Positions 34,595-43,688 of a stretch of DNA of 64,000 bases are shown here, in pieces. Both the position numbers and the translations under genes were made by a program. Within the stretch, counting starts at the first letter, position 1, and each line of letters opens with the position of its first letter. The stretch lies in NCBI RefSeq assembly GCF_000829445.1, contig NZ_JXRQ01000015.1, forward strand, positions 310,001 through 374,000. Direction: 5' to 3'. The notes under the pieces are model-generated. The model saw only the letters and a list, made by a program, of their open reading frames with translations, did no database searches and was not told the DNA's origin. The stretch comes from Jeotgalibacillus alimentarius (GTDB lineage: Bacteria; Bacillota; Bacilli; Bacillales; Jeotgalibacillaceae).

Positions 34595-34765
34595 TTAATC
34601 AGCACTCTTCCTGGCTGCAGTAACCATAAAAAAAACGAACACCAGACCAGCTATAGAACGGGATAGAATGTCCATCAGTAAATACGTATGGTCAAATCAA
34701 TTTAAAGAGAGAAAGTAAGTTGTGATAAAGCCTACAAAAAATATAGCGATATATCTTACAGTCAT
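34595..34765 (-). pseudogene. small membrane protein gene interrupted by TGA
   Basis: ATG at 34765 follows GGGAGGG. The frame reads MTVRYIAIFFVGFITTYFLSLN, then TGA (34697-34699), then in the same frame FDHTYLLMDILSRSIAGLVFVFF and MVTAARKSAD before TAA. Two membrane helices on either side of the stop make one sensible 56-residue protein, probably with Trp (TGG) at the TGA. Could also be a 22-residue peptide. Confidence 0.6.
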
Positions 34766-34790
34766 GAGTACCCTCCCAAACATGTTTTGA

Positions 34791-35205
34791 TCAATCAAAA
34801 TACACAGTATGTTTATACGTCAGTCCAAAATGTCTATACTCAATATCAATACGATCAATCGGTTCATCATGTATCACACTGACGCCGAAAAGTGGAAGAT
34901 CCTCAAGGGGAATGCCTTGATTGGATTTTTCAAAATTCGGAAAAGCCGGCGTGCCGGCTTTTATAGTGACCATATTCAGTTGTGCAAAACCGAAATCCCT
35001 GACTTCTTCACTCATAAAGTTATCTGTTACGATCAACCCCTGCTCAGCATTACTGACTTGAAGCATCGCATCTGAAGGTTCAACGCCATCATTGACGGTA
35101 ACGTACAGCAGTTGAATATCTCGAAACCCTTCATTTCCAACGCCTGCTACAACGGACTGTCGATCATCACTTGAATCGATGGTTGAAATGACAATAGGTG
35201 GATTC
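34791..35205 (-). pseudogene. 5'-truncated gene for a secreted/anchored protein
   Basis: An ATG frame begins at 35066, but the coding frame clearly extends upstream with 'NPPIVISTIDSSDDRQSVVAGVGNEGF' and 'RDIQLLYVTVNDG' to an in-frame TAG at 35204. Known proteins of this style start with a membrane anchor that is missing here. No ribosome binding site near any start. The break lies next to a family B repeat arm at 35218. Confidence 0.6.
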
Positions 35206-35217
35206 GTTTTCTAAGAA

Positions 35218-35244
35218 GTCTGGGACAGACCCAAACTTCGCATC
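35218..35244. repeat. family B hairpin repeat, half copy
   Basis: 'GTCTGGGACAGACCCAAACTTCG' matches, in inverted orientation, the hairpin arm at 53411-53443. Located between the truncated gene and the histidine kinase 3' end. Confidence 0.55.
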
Positions 35245-35250
35245 TAAAGC

Positions 35251-36999
35251 TCAGCCAACTTTTTCACCCCCAAACTCACGAACCGGCACCAAAATCCTAA
35301 AAACCGTTCCTTCTCCAGGTCTGCTTTTAACATTAATAGATCCCTTATGCAGCCGCACCAGCTGTTTTGTAATTGTCATGCCAAGACCTGTGCCACTCCC
35401 GGAATCACTCGTATTCGTCCCGCGGAAATACCGATTGAAAAGCTGATTGAGTGTGTGCTGATCCATGCCGATCCCATCATCTGCAATCGTAATCTGCAGC
35501 AGCTGATTTTCGATTACGGCTAAAGATACGGCAACGGTTGTGCCGGAAGGGTTGTATCTCAGGGCATTTTCAATCAGATTATCCATGATTCTCTGAAACC
35601 ATTTAGGATCGATCTCTGCCTGTACATCATGATCCTCAGACTTATACTGAAGAATCTTATCGTTGTAATTTGAGTTATTCATAAAGCTGATAATTGTTGT
35701 CCGTAATAGTTCATCAACATCAGTCTGCTCCGGGTTAATCGGTAAGGCGCCATTTTTGATCCGGTACGTCAGCGTCAAATCTTCAAGTAGATCCTTCATA
35801 TAAGTGGCTTTATTGCTGATCGTTTCTGCGAATTCCCGTGTTTCCTCAGGTGTCCATGAATATTCCTGCGTCTCGATCATTTTTGCGTAGCCGGATATAG
35901 AAGCGAGCGGCGTTTTCAGGTCATGTGATATGCCGCTGATCCATTCTTCCCGGGTCAGCTTGATTTTCCCGCGCTGTTCCTCGTTTTCTTTTAATGTATC
36001 TGTTAAATGAGATAAGTTAATAATTAAATCTTTATACAGTCTGTATTTCTTCTTCAGTCTCCCATTTCGTTTATAAAGAGCGGGCTCCTGAAGGTTATTA
36101 AGTGGCTGATGGTATATACCTGTACTTAATTGATCAATCCATTTCAGCATCTGAAGCAAAGGGCTGCCGAACTTATAGGCATACCAGAATGTACTGCCCA
36201 GCAATAAGAGAAACATGAGGATGAATACGAACAGGATACTATTTTCAACTGGACTCTGGAATTGTTCTGAAGCAATAGAATCAGATTGCTGGTTCGGCAC
36301 GCTAACCAACAATGTCTGATTCGTCGCCCCATCATGAAAGGTCTGAATTGAATCTGTTTCAGACTGATTCAATGAAAGAACCTGTTCAATCGAGTAGGAG
36401 GCTGGGGTGTCTTCCGCCTGATACTGGTTAATCACATTGCCAGATTGGTCAAGCAGCTGAAAGAAACCGTTTTTTTCAGTCAATAACTTAGCTGTGTCAT
36501 CACTGAGATCCACTTGACTATTTTCCCAGTCAATCTGTTCTTTTACCTGTGCGAGAAGACCAGCTGCAACATTTTCCTTTCCAAGTATCACAACAGGTGA
36601 TTCAGTGTCTGCTTCATCAAGCTGCCAGTAAGTATAATCTATCGCCTGATTATTCATCATCAGACCTGAGAAGCCGTTTTGATTCAGGTGAGAAAGAATA
36701 GTCTTTGGAGCCTGAAAATCCCCCATGATCTCACCGTCTGATGAGACGACCATCAGCCAGCTGTTCTGATCCTCCGCAAGCTCTTTCAGCCGATCATCAA
36801 AATCAGCACTATCATCAGATATCGTGATATTTTCTGTAATAAAATAATTTTCCGCTAAGGAGAGGTCATTTTTCATCCCATCGTTTGTAATCGTAAATCC
36901 GATGATCGCCCAAAATAACATAATCAATGAAGCAACGAGAAAAAAGATCAGCATCAGCTGTAGAAATAACTGGACTATAAAACGTCTATGTATATTCAT
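35251..36999 (-). CDS. sensor histidine kinase
   Basis: 582 residues. Membrane helices at about 10-36 and 252-274 enclose a large extracellular sensor region of about 215 residues. Then HisKA with 'EWISGISHDLKTPLASISGYAK' (phospho-accepting His359), and HATPase_c with 'MDNLIENALRYNP' (N box), 'ADDGIGMD' (G1) and 'GSGTGLGM' (G2). Orthodox OmpR-partner kinase. Its start overlaps the stop of the response-regulator gene by four bases, but that gene has lost its 5' end, so the kinase may lack its normal partner. Confidence 0.9.
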   Translation of the reverse strand: MNIHRRFIVQLFLQLMLIFFLVASLIMLFWAIIGFTITNDGMKNDLSLAENYFITENITISDDSADFDDRLKELAEDQNSWLMVVSSDGEIMGDFQAPKTILSHLNQNGFSGLMMNNQAIDYTYWQLDEADTESPVVILGKENVAAGLLAQVKEQIDWENSQVDLSDDTAKLLTEKNGFFQLLDQSGNVINQYQAEDTPASYSIEQVLSLNQSETDSIQTFHDGATNQTLLVSVPNQQSDSIASEQFQSPVENSILFVFILMFLLLLGSTFWYAYKFGSPLLQMLKWIDQLSTGIYHQPLNNLQEPALYKRNGRLKKKYRLYKDLIINLSHLTDTLKENEEQRGKIKLTREEWISGISHDLKTPLASISGYAKMIETQEYSWTPEETREFAETISNKATYMKDLLEDLTLTYRIKNGALPINPEQTDVDELLRTTIISFMNNSNYNDKILQYKSEDHDVQAEIDPKWFQRIMDNLIENALRYNPSGTTVAVSLAVIENQLLQITIADDGIGMDQHTLNQLFNRYFRGTNTSDSGSGTGLGMTITKQLVRLHKGSINVKSRPGEGTVFRILVPVREFGGEKVG

Positions 37000-37600
37000 C
37001 TATCTGCTTGATCCGATACGAGTTTGTATCCGAGTCCGCGTACTGTCGTAATCAGCTTGGGCTTACTCGGGTTATCTTCAATTTTTTCACGGAGCTTTCT
37101 GATATGAACCATTACAGTGTTATCCTCCCCCAGAAATTCTTCTCCCCACACGCGTTCGTACAGCTGATTTTTGCTGAACAGCTGATTCGGATGCTGACAG
37201 AAAAACACTAACAGTTGATACACCTGTGCGGGTAAAACGACTTGCTCGCCACTGACTGTTACAGTGCCTGACACTGTATTAACGGTAAGGGGACCATATT
37301 GATAGTGCGCAGGCTGCTGCTCAGATAACTGACCGGCTTTTCTTCTCAGGTGGGCCTTTACACGCGCGACCACTTCAAGCGGATTGAATGGTTTGGTAAT
37401 ATAATCATCTGCACCGAGCGCGAAGCCTGATAGCTTATCCAGATCGGTAGACCGCGCTGTCAGGAAAAAGATTGGCGCGTCAGTTGTTTCCCTGATGAGC
37501 GGGCATATCTCAAACCCGCTGCGGTCCGGCAGCATGACATCGAGTAAAATCAGGTCGTACTTTTTATGTCTGCACTGTGCGAGCGCTTCAGCCGCGGATC
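36996..37600 (-). pseudogene. OmpR-type response regulator lacking its N-terminus
   Basis: The frame can be read from about 37600 as 'AAEALAQCRHKKYDLILLDVMLPDRSGFEI', so the phospho-acceptor Asp is present. The first 30-35 residues with the acidic pocket are gone; an in-frame TGA lies just before. The rest is complete: 'TARSTDL', 'GADDYITKPFNP' and the winged helix 'VWGEEFLGEDNTVMVHIRKLREKI', 'VRGLGYKL'. An ATG at 37535 would give a receiver without its first strands. Deletion junction near 37600. Confidence 0.8.
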
Positions 37601-37716
37601 AGCAGGAGATGGGAGAAGGGTGATCTGAGAATATTGCTTGGTTTCCTGTGAAGCAACCATGTTATTTAAATGGATTGGCAAACGATGAAGCCTGGATTAA
37701 GTCGGAGGTGTCGGAT

Positions 37717-38214
37717 ATGAAGATTAGAAGGTTAAATGAGAACGATGCAGAAAGTTACTTTGATATCAGATTAGCATCTTTAAAGAATAATCCTGAAGCT
37801 TTTGCAACAAGTTTCGAAGAGGAACAGCACCAGCCAATTGAGCTTTACAAAAACCGGCTGACATCAGATGCTTCTATTACACTCGGTGCAATTCATAACG
37901 AGCAGTTGGTTGGCATCATTACAATTGTGAAATCAAATAAACAGAAATTGATGCACCGGGCTGAAATCGTATCTACATATGTAGTTCCCGGGAACAGGGG
38001 TAAACAGATCGGCAGAAAACTAGTGATACATGCACTTGATGAAATTAAACATATACCAGGTATTGAACAGGTTTATTTGATGGTGGAATCGAATAATACA
38101 GCAGCAAAAACGCTCTATGAATCTGCAGGGTTTGAGCAATTTGGTACAGATCGACATGCATTGAAATATAAGGGGCGTTATTTTGATATAGACCATATGG
38201 TGTTGTATCTATGA
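37717..38214 (+). CDS. GNAT-family N-acetyltransferase
   Basis: 165 residues from ATG 37717, with GGAGGTG about 7 bases upstream; the longer frame from 37648 runs into the deletion junction and has no site. GNAT marks: 'STYVVPGNRGKQIGRKLVIHALDE' (acetyl-CoA loop, R/QxxGxG/A form) and 'YLMVESNNTAAKTLYESAGFEQFG'. Substrate unknown. Confidence 0.85.
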   Translation: MKIRRLNENDAESYFDIRLASLKNNPEAFATSFEEEQHQPIELYKNRLTSDASITLGAIHNEQLVGIITIVKSNKQKLMHRAEIVSTYVVPGNRGKQIGRKLVIHALDEIKHIPGIEQVYLMVESNNTAAKTLYESAGFEQFGTDRHALKYKGRYFDIDHMVLYL

Positions 38215-38237
38215 ATGAAACAGCAGATGCATGTAAA

Positions 38238-38265
38238 GGACTTCCTCATACGCGGAAGTCTTTTT
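38238..38265 (+). terminator. terminator
   Basis: GGACTTCC / GGAAGTC stem and TTTTT after the GNAT gene. Confidence 0.88.
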
Positions 38266-38332
38266 GTTTTGTTCAGATACTCCTTATAAATTTATCTGGA
38301 TTAATAATAGAACGTTTTGTGAAACCCTTGTA

Positions 38333-38354
38333 TTTAAAACAGATTTGTTTTAAA
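38333..38354. promoter_or_regulatory. palindromic operator upstream of Rrf2-YhgE operon
   Basis: Perfect dyad TTTAAAACA-GATT-TGTTTTAAA about 60 bases before the regulator start. Position and symmetry fit autorepression by the adjacent Rrf2 protein. Confidence 0.65.
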
Positions 38355-38416
38355 GTGGACAAATGACATCCATAATAGATAAAACACATCCACATTTAAA
38401 GAAGAGGTGAATCACG

Positions 38417-38914
38417 TTGAAATTAACAAACGGTGTAGAGCAGGCGATCTGTATTCTGGTGCTGCTTGCTACACAGGAGAAGCAGATTCCTGTGGCAACT
38501 GACGTCATAAGCAAAAAATTGGAGGTATCTCCTTCATATCTGAAAAAGATTATGAGAAAGCTTGTTGTCAGAGGGATTATTAAGTCTGTTCCAGGGTCAA
38601 AAGGCGGCGTGACGCTTGCCAAGGATCCGGCAGCTATTACGATGCTTGATATCGTGGAAGCGATGGAAGGTGAGATGAAGATGTTTCCTGATAACGGACT
38701 GATTGAGAAGGTGTTCAGTGACCGTGATAATGCGGGCAGGGGGCAGGAGATCATAAGAAATGTTTTTCAGGGTGCGGATCAGCAGCTGATTGAATACTTT
38801 TCTTCCATCACAGGAGAAGATCTGCTTAAGCAGGGATTCGGTGACATGGAGACACCACATCTGAACTGGAATGAGCTGACAGAAGACGAAGAGAAATCAG
38901 GTGAAACGAAGTGA
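38417..38914 (+). CDS. Rrf2-family regulator without cluster cysteines
   Basis: 165 residues from TTG at 38417 (GAGGTGAA upstream). Winged helix 'SKKLEVSPSYLKKIMRKLVVRGIIKSVPGSKGGVTLA' and 'ITMLDIVEAMEGE'. No Cys in the region that holds Fe-S ligands in IscR/NsrR, so it must sense otherwise. C-terminus overlaps the YhgE start (GTGA), a tight operon. Probably controls that envelope protein through the dyad at 38333. Confidence 0.85.
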   Translation: MKLTNGVEQAICILVLLATQEKQIPVATDVISKKLEVSPSYLKKIMRKLVVRGIIKSVPGSKGGVTLAKDPAAITMLDIVEAMEGEMKMFPDNGLIEKVFSDRDNAGRGQEIIRNVFQGADQQLIEYFSSITGEDLLKQGFGDMETPHLNWNELTEDEEKSGETK

Positions 38915-41430
38915 ATATGTTCAAGTATGACTGGCAGTCTTTATTCAACAATAAGAAAATGCTTGGTACTGTTATTGTCATGATGTTTATTCCGGTAATT
39001 TATGCAGGTATTATTCTGTCATCATTCTGGGATCCGTTCAATCAGACAGACCATATGCCGGTTGCTGTTGTGAATGAAGATCAGCCCGCGGATGTTGAGG
39101 GAACAAAACTCTCAATTGGAGATGACCTGATAGATGAGTTGAAAACGAATAAGGATTTCGAGTGGCATTTTGTCAGTAAGGATGAGGCTGAAAAAGGGTT
39201 TGAGGACAATGATTATTATATGATGGTCGTCATTCCTGAGAACTTTTCATCCAATGCTGCAACTGCACTTGATGATGAGCCGGAAAAAATGAATCTGAGT
39301 TATAAAATCAATCCAGGCCGAAATTATTTTATTGAAAGCATCAGCAGCAACGTAGCAGACAGTCTGAATCAGAGCATTTCAGACCGCGTGACGGAAAGTT
39401 ATGTGAAGGTGTTGTTTGATAATATCAGTGAGCTTGGAAATGGGTTGACTGAGGCTGCCGATGGTTCGGAACAGCTTGAGGATGGAACCAATACAGCGAA
39501 GGACGGTGCTGCTGAACTGACTAAGCAGCTCGCAAAACTGGCTGACGGCACGCTGACATTTAAAGATGGTGCGAATGAGCTTAATGTTGGTCTGAAGCAG
39601 TTTGCAGATGGAGTGAATCAGTTGAATGCAGGAGCAACAGATCTGACAGCAGGCATTCACCAATTCGCTGATGGCACCAGTGCACTTGCATCAGGTGCTG
39701 AAAGCCTCCAGGAAGGAGCATCGGCTTATACATCAGGAGTTGCACAGATTGCTGATGGCGCCGGAGCGCTTTCTGAAGGAACAGCGCAGCTGAATGAAAA
39801 GTCTGCATCACTCATTAGCGGGGCAAACGAAGTAGCAGCTGGTGTTCAGACAGTTAGTGACAATATTCAAAAAGTGCAGCAGGAAGGCAGCACACCGCTT
39901 GCAGCAGGACTGGAAGATATGCGTCAGCAGACGGCTGCTTTAACAGGTGAAGACGGCATTCCGGCACTGGTTGCGGGCATTGGCAGCTTACAGGATGGCA
40001 TGTATCAGCTGTCTGAAGGAAGCAGTAATCTGACAGCCGGTCTCACGCACATGCAGGAGCTTTCTTCAGCGCTGAGTCAGGCAGTGGCAGAAGGGAATAT
40101 GGAGCAGGCAGCTGCACTGTCAGATCAGATTGCCGCACTCAACCAGCAGCTGCTTCCCGGTGCTGAGTCTCTTGAGCAGGGCATTAACGGTGTTGCGTCC
40201 GGTGGCACAATGCTGAGTAACGGGCTGAATGCTTTTGCATCACAGGCTCCAGCACTGGTAAACGGAATCAGTCAGGCAGCCGATGGAGCGCAGGCTCTCA
40301 ATCAATCTTTAACTCAATTATCAGATGGCACCGGCACGCTGACAGCCGGTGCTGAGACGCTTAAAGAGGGTACAGCTGCTTATACGCAGGCAGTGGAAGA
40401 GATCAATCATGGCGCTTCTGAACTTGCGTCAGGCGCTCAGTCACTAAACGGAAAATCCAGTGAATTGAGCAGCGGTGTGAACCAGCTTGCTGAAGGATCT
40501 GCTGAGCTCAATCAAAACTCGGGTGCACTGGTTGATGGGTCAGATAAGTTGGCATCAGGACTTGGTGAGCTTGCTGGAAATACGCCTGCGCTCACAAGTG
40601 GATCATCAGACTTATCATCAGGCGCAGCAGATCTATCAGATGGCGCTTCACAGCTGACAGATGGTTCACGTGACTTAGGCGAAGGACTTTCTGAGCTGAG
40701 CAGCGGAACCGCAGAACTTGCAAGCAGGCTGCTTGAAGGAGCGGAAGAAGCGGGCGGCGTTCATGCAGATGATCAGACGTATGCCATGATGGCGTCTCCA
40801 GCTGAGACATCCGTTGAAAAAGTGTCCAATGTTCCGAACTACGGACATGCGCTCGCACCAAACTTCCTGTCAATCGGACTCTATATTGCGGCGCTTGCCT
40901 TCAATATGATCTTTCCGCTCGGTCAGGCTGCCATACTCCCGGCATCCGGCAGAGAATTCTGGATCAGTAAAGCAAGTATCGCATCGGTTCAGGCAGTTAT
41001 GGGAGCACTGATTCTCGATGCTATTGTGATTTATGGACTTGGTCTTGAAATCGATCATCTCGGTCTATTCATTGCCATATCAATCGCTGCGTCACTCGCT
41101 TATATGTTCTTAGTCACACTGCTTGTTGTCGGTCTTGGTAATCCTGGGCGCTTTGTCGCCATGGTCGGACTTGTCGTGCAGCTTGCAGCAAGCGGCGCGA
41201 TGTTCCCGAGAGAACTCACAGCACCATTTTTCGAATCAATCAATCCTTATCTGCCGATGACTTATGTCATTTATGGATTCAGAGAGGCCATCTTCTCGGC
41301 AGAAGGCATGTATGTGTACGATTTGAGTATTGGTATTCTGCTTGCACTCATTTTATTGTGTAACGTACTGCTGTGGCGTGTGTTTTCGAGAAAGGCACAC
41401 AAGCTTGTAGCAGCAGGAATAACAGTTTGA
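38911..41430 (+). CDS. YhgE/Pip-family membrane protein
   Basis: 839 residues. First helix about 15-38, then 'HMPVAVVNEDQPADVEGTKL' as in YhgE/phage infection protein. Residues about 165-620 form a long extracellular coiled region of degenerate 7-residue repeats with D-G and L-x-x-G spacing ('LEDGTNTAKDGAAEL', 'LSDGASQLTDGSRDLGEGL'). Five to six C-terminal helices of ABC-2 permease type follow. Relatives include phage receptors, EsaA-like type VII components and export proteins. No ATPase adjacent. GTG start overlaps the regulator stop. Confidence 0.9.
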   Translation: MNMFKYDWQSLFNNKKMLGTVIVMMFIPVIYAGIILSSFWDPFNQTDHMPVAVVNEDQPADVEGTKLSIGDDLIDELKTNKDFEWHFVSKDEAEKGFEDNDYYMMVVIPENFSSNAATALDDEPEKMNLSYKINPGRNYFIESISSNVADSLNQSISDRVTESYVKVLFDNISELGNGLTEAADGSEQLEDGTNTAKDGAAELTKQLAKLADGTLTFKDGANELNVGLKQFADGVNQLNAGATDLTAGIHQFADGTSALASGAESLQEGASAYTSGVAQIADGAGALSEGTAQLNEKSASLISGANEVAAGVQTVSDNIQKVQQEGSTPLAAGLEDMRQQTAALTGEDGIPALVAGIGSLQDGMYQLSEGSSNLTAGLTHMQELSSALSQAVAEGNMEQAAALSDQIAALNQQLLPGAESLEQGINGVASGGTMLSNGLNAFASQAPALVNGISQAADGAQALNQSLTQLSDGTGTLTAGAETLKEGTAAYTQAVEEINHGASELASGAQSLNGKSSELSSGVNQLAEGSAELNQNSGALVDGSDKLASGLGELAGNTPALTSGSSDLSSGAADLSDGASQLTDGSRDLGEGLSELSSGTAELASRLLEGAEEAGGVHADDQTYAMMASPAETSVEKVSNVPNYGHALAPNFLSIGLYIAALAFNMIFPLGQAAILPASGREFWISKASIASVQAVMGALILDAIVIYGLGLEIDHLGLFIAISIAASLAYMFLVTLLVVGLGNPGRFVAMVGLVVQLAASGAMFPRELTAPFFESINPYLPMTYVIYGFREAIFSAEGMYVYDLSIGILLALILLCNVLLWRVFSRKAHKLVAAGITV

Positions 41431-41444
41431 GAATACTCTACAGA

Positions 41445-41479
41445 AACGCCCGTATCGGATAAATGATGCGGGCGTTTTT
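41445..41479 (+). terminator. terminator
   Basis: AACGCCCGtATC / GATgCGGGCGTT stem and TTTTT. Confidence 0.9.
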
Positions 41480-41656
41480 ACTGTCGTTTCGCAGAGAGAA
41501 TGGCTGTATAGTGCAGTAAAGGTGAAGTTTACAAGTATCAGAGGTTCATCTACAATAGGGTTAATTTAAATGCATACAGTCATTTACTGAGACGAACATT
41601 TATAAGCGTGTTTCTTCTACAATACATAACGTGATCAATCTACAGGAGGAAAAGCG

Positions 41657-41710
41657 ATGAATTTTAATATGACAAACCGCTCTCTTTTTCAAAAAGGAGT
41701 GATCTCATGA
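41657..41710 (+). CDS. 17-aa leader ORF coupled to the cobyrinate synthase gene
   Basis: ATG at 41657 with CAGGAGGAAAAGCG, a stronger site than the downstream gene needs. It encodes MNFNMTNRSLFQKGVIS and stops at TGA overlapping the next ATG (ATGA). AAAAAGGAGTG inside the leader also serves the next gene. Suggests translational coupling or attenuation. Confidence 0.55.
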   Translation: MNFNMTNRSLFQKGVIS

Positions 41711-43071
41711 CGGACCGTCGTGTACTAATTGCAGGTGTATCAAGCGGTGTGGGCAAAACAGGTATCACCATTGGCTTGATGGCCGCTTTTATGAAAAAGG
41801 GGCTTAATGTGCAGGGATTCAAATGTGGGCCTGACTATATTGATCCGTCTTATCATACCGCTGTCACGAAGCGTCCTTCGCGTAATCTGGACAGCTGGAT
41901 GCTTTCAGCGGATGTGTTGAAGGAAGTGTTTGTGAAAGGGAGTGAAGGAGCTGATATCTCGATCATTGAAGGCATGATGGGACTTTATGATGGCGAATCC
42001 CCAACATCTGACCGGGGATCAGCAGCAGAGATCAGTACTTTACTGGACTGCCCTGTCATCCTGATTGTGGATTGTTCCGCTATGGCCCGAAGTGCAGCCG
42101 CTGTTGTAAAAGGGTTTCAGTGTCTGGATCCGGATGTGAAGATTGCGGGTGTCATTGCTAACAGAATAGGAAGTGAAGGCCACTATAAGCTGATTAAGGA
42201 AGCAGTGGAGCAGGAGTGCGGCATTCCAGTCTGCGGTTATCTGCTTGAAAATGAAGATATGAACATGCCTGAGCGCCACCTTGGTCTCGTTCCATCGATT
42301 GAGCGAGGTGATCTTGATGGTCAGCTTGAAAAATTGGGGGAAGCAGTTACGGAGACAATTGATATTGACCGGATTTTTAACCTTAGTCAACAGCCCCCTC
42401 TGACAATTGCGAATACGCTATTCAAGCAGAAAGATCCTATCGCTGTAAAAGTAGCTGTTGCCTATGATCAGGCATTTAATTTTTATTATCGGGAAAATCT
42501 AGAATTAATAGAAGCCTTCGGTGCTGAAGTGATCTATTTTTCACCGGTAAATGGAGACGGGCTCCCGCCTGAAGCGGATGGTCTTTATATAGGTGGCGGT
42601 TTTCCGGAACAGTTTTTAGAAGAGCTTTCGCAAAACAGTGAAGGTAAGCAGTCGATTAAAGAGGCAGTTGAAAAAGGACTCCCTGTACTCGCGGAATGCG
42701 GCGGCTTAATGTATTTATCTGAATCAATCACGAATCTGAAAGGAAAGACTTATCCGATGATTGGCGTGCTGCCTGGCAAAACGGAGATGCAGGCAAATTT
42801 TGCAGCACTCGGCTATCGTAAAATCTCAGGCGCTGAGGGTAATTCTCTTTTTAAAAGTGAAACGATCATACGCGGACATGAATTTCACTATTCGACCTTT
42901 ATACCCTATAAAAAGATGACGGGTGCTTATCACGTGAGCAGTCATTTCGGTTCAGGAGAAGAAGGGTACTTATATAAAAACGTTGTGGCTGGATATACGC
43001 ACCTTCATTTTGCATCTAATCCTGAGGTGCTTGAGAATTTTTTAGGTGAATGTAAAAAGAGAAAATCTTAA
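41707..43071 (+). CDS. cbiA: cobyrinate a,c-diamide synthase
   Basis: 454 residues. N-terminal dethiobiotin-synthase-like ATPase with P-loop GVSSGVGKT (10-18) and 'FKCGPDYIDPSYH'. C-terminal class I glutamine amidotransferase with 'GLYIGGGFPEQF' and the nucleophile in 'VLAECGGLMYL', and final 'GYTHLHFASNP'. Amidates the a and c side chains of cobyrinic acid using glutamine. It is isolated from other cobalamin genes here, so the pathway genes lie elsewhere or it serves salvage. No riboswitch precedes it. Confidence 0.92.
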   Translation: MTDRRVLIAGVSSGVGKTGITIGLMAAFMKKGLNVQGFKCGPDYIDPSYHTAVTKRPSRNLDSWMLSADVLKEVFVKGSEGADISIIEGMMGLYDGESPTSDRGSAAEISTLLDCPVILIVDCSAMARSAAAVVKGFQCLDPDVKIAGVIANRIGSEGHYKLIKEAVEQECGIPVCGYLLENEDMNMPERHLGLVPSIERGDLDGQLEKLGEAVTETIDIDRIFNLSQQPPLTIANTLFKQKDPIAVKVAVAYDQAFNFYYRENLELIEAFGAEVIYFSPVNGDGLPPEADGLYIGGGFPEQFLEELSQNSEGKQSIKEAVEKGLPVLAECGGLMYLSESITNLKGKTYPMIGVLPGKTEMQANFAALGYRKISGAEGNSLFKSETIIRGHEFHYSTFIPYKKMTGAYHVSSHFGSGEEGYLYKNVVAGYTHLHFASNPEVLENFLGECKKRKS

Positions 43072-43098
43072 TAAATACTTTTAATATAAGTATAAGAG

Positions 43099-43125
43099 TC
43101 CGGGTATAAGCCCGGGCTTATTTCC
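43099..43125 (+). terminator. terminator after cbiA
   Basis: GTCCGGG / CCCGGGC-type stem with TTATTT downstream. Confidence 0.7.
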
Positions 43126-43261
43126 TGAGATTAAATCCTGTGGTTATCATAACGGACTGCAATACAAAAAAGTAGATTTTCAGATACCATCATGCTACAC
43201 TCATGTTAATTAGAGACATCAAGAGTCTTTAATATCTCTTTTAACCCCCGGGAGGTTCATC

Positions 43262-43666
43262 ATGAAGTATTCAAACGCAACGAATTATGCACTGCATACA
43301 ATGGTTTATCTAACAACTCAGCAGAGAGAAAAGCTTGTAGGTGTGCAGGAACTGGCTGATATGCAGCGGCTTTCTCCAACCTATCTCTCGAAGATTTTAA
43401 CAAAACTTGCGAAGGCCGGGCTGATTGAATCTACACCTGGCGCGAAGGGAGGCTATAAAATATCAAGAACAAAGCAGGATATTTCTTTTTTGGATGTCAT
43501 TCATGCAATTGAAGGTGAGACGAGTTTATTTGACTGTACGATTCACCACGAGGGCTGTCTGATTGAAAATGTGATGCGAGAAGCGGAAGAGAATATGAAG
43601 TCTGAATTGCAATCGAAGCTTTTAGTTGATATTGCAAAAGAGGCCGAAATGAATCAAAAAAGTTAG
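43262..43666 (+). CDS. Rrf2-family regulator
   Basis: 134 residues. N-terminus 'MKYSNATNYALHTMVYL', helix 'RLSPTYLSKILTKLAKAGLIES', wing 'GAKGGYKIS'. Two Cys in 'LFDCTIHHEGCLIE' could form a redox switch; a third ligand typical of NsrR is absent. CCGGGAGG precedes the ATG. The flavin oxidoreductase gene follows after about 22 bases, likely its target. Confidence 0.87.
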   Translation: MKYSNATNYALHTMVYLTTQQREKLVGVQELADMQRLSPTYLSKILTKLAKAGLIESTPGAKGGYKISRTKQDISFLDVIHAIEGETSLFDCTIHHEGCLIENVMREAEENMKSELQSKLLVDIAKEAEMNQKS

Positions 43667-43688
43667 TCCATTAAAAGGAGTGGAGCGC

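Noticed and set aside
36996-37535. Complete response regulator starting at ATG 37535
   Set aside because: It would lack the first receiver strand and acidic pocket; coding signal extends upstream to a break near 37600.
38911-41430. Repetitive stretch that could be tandem repeats or a repeat-rich adhesin
   Set aside because: The repetition is at protein level (DG and LxxG heptads) with divergent DNA; it is the normal extracellular region of YhgE/Pip proteins.
41480-41656. Cobalamin riboswitch upstream of cbiA
   Set aside because: None of the conserved aptamer blocks seen at 31.5 kb occur there.
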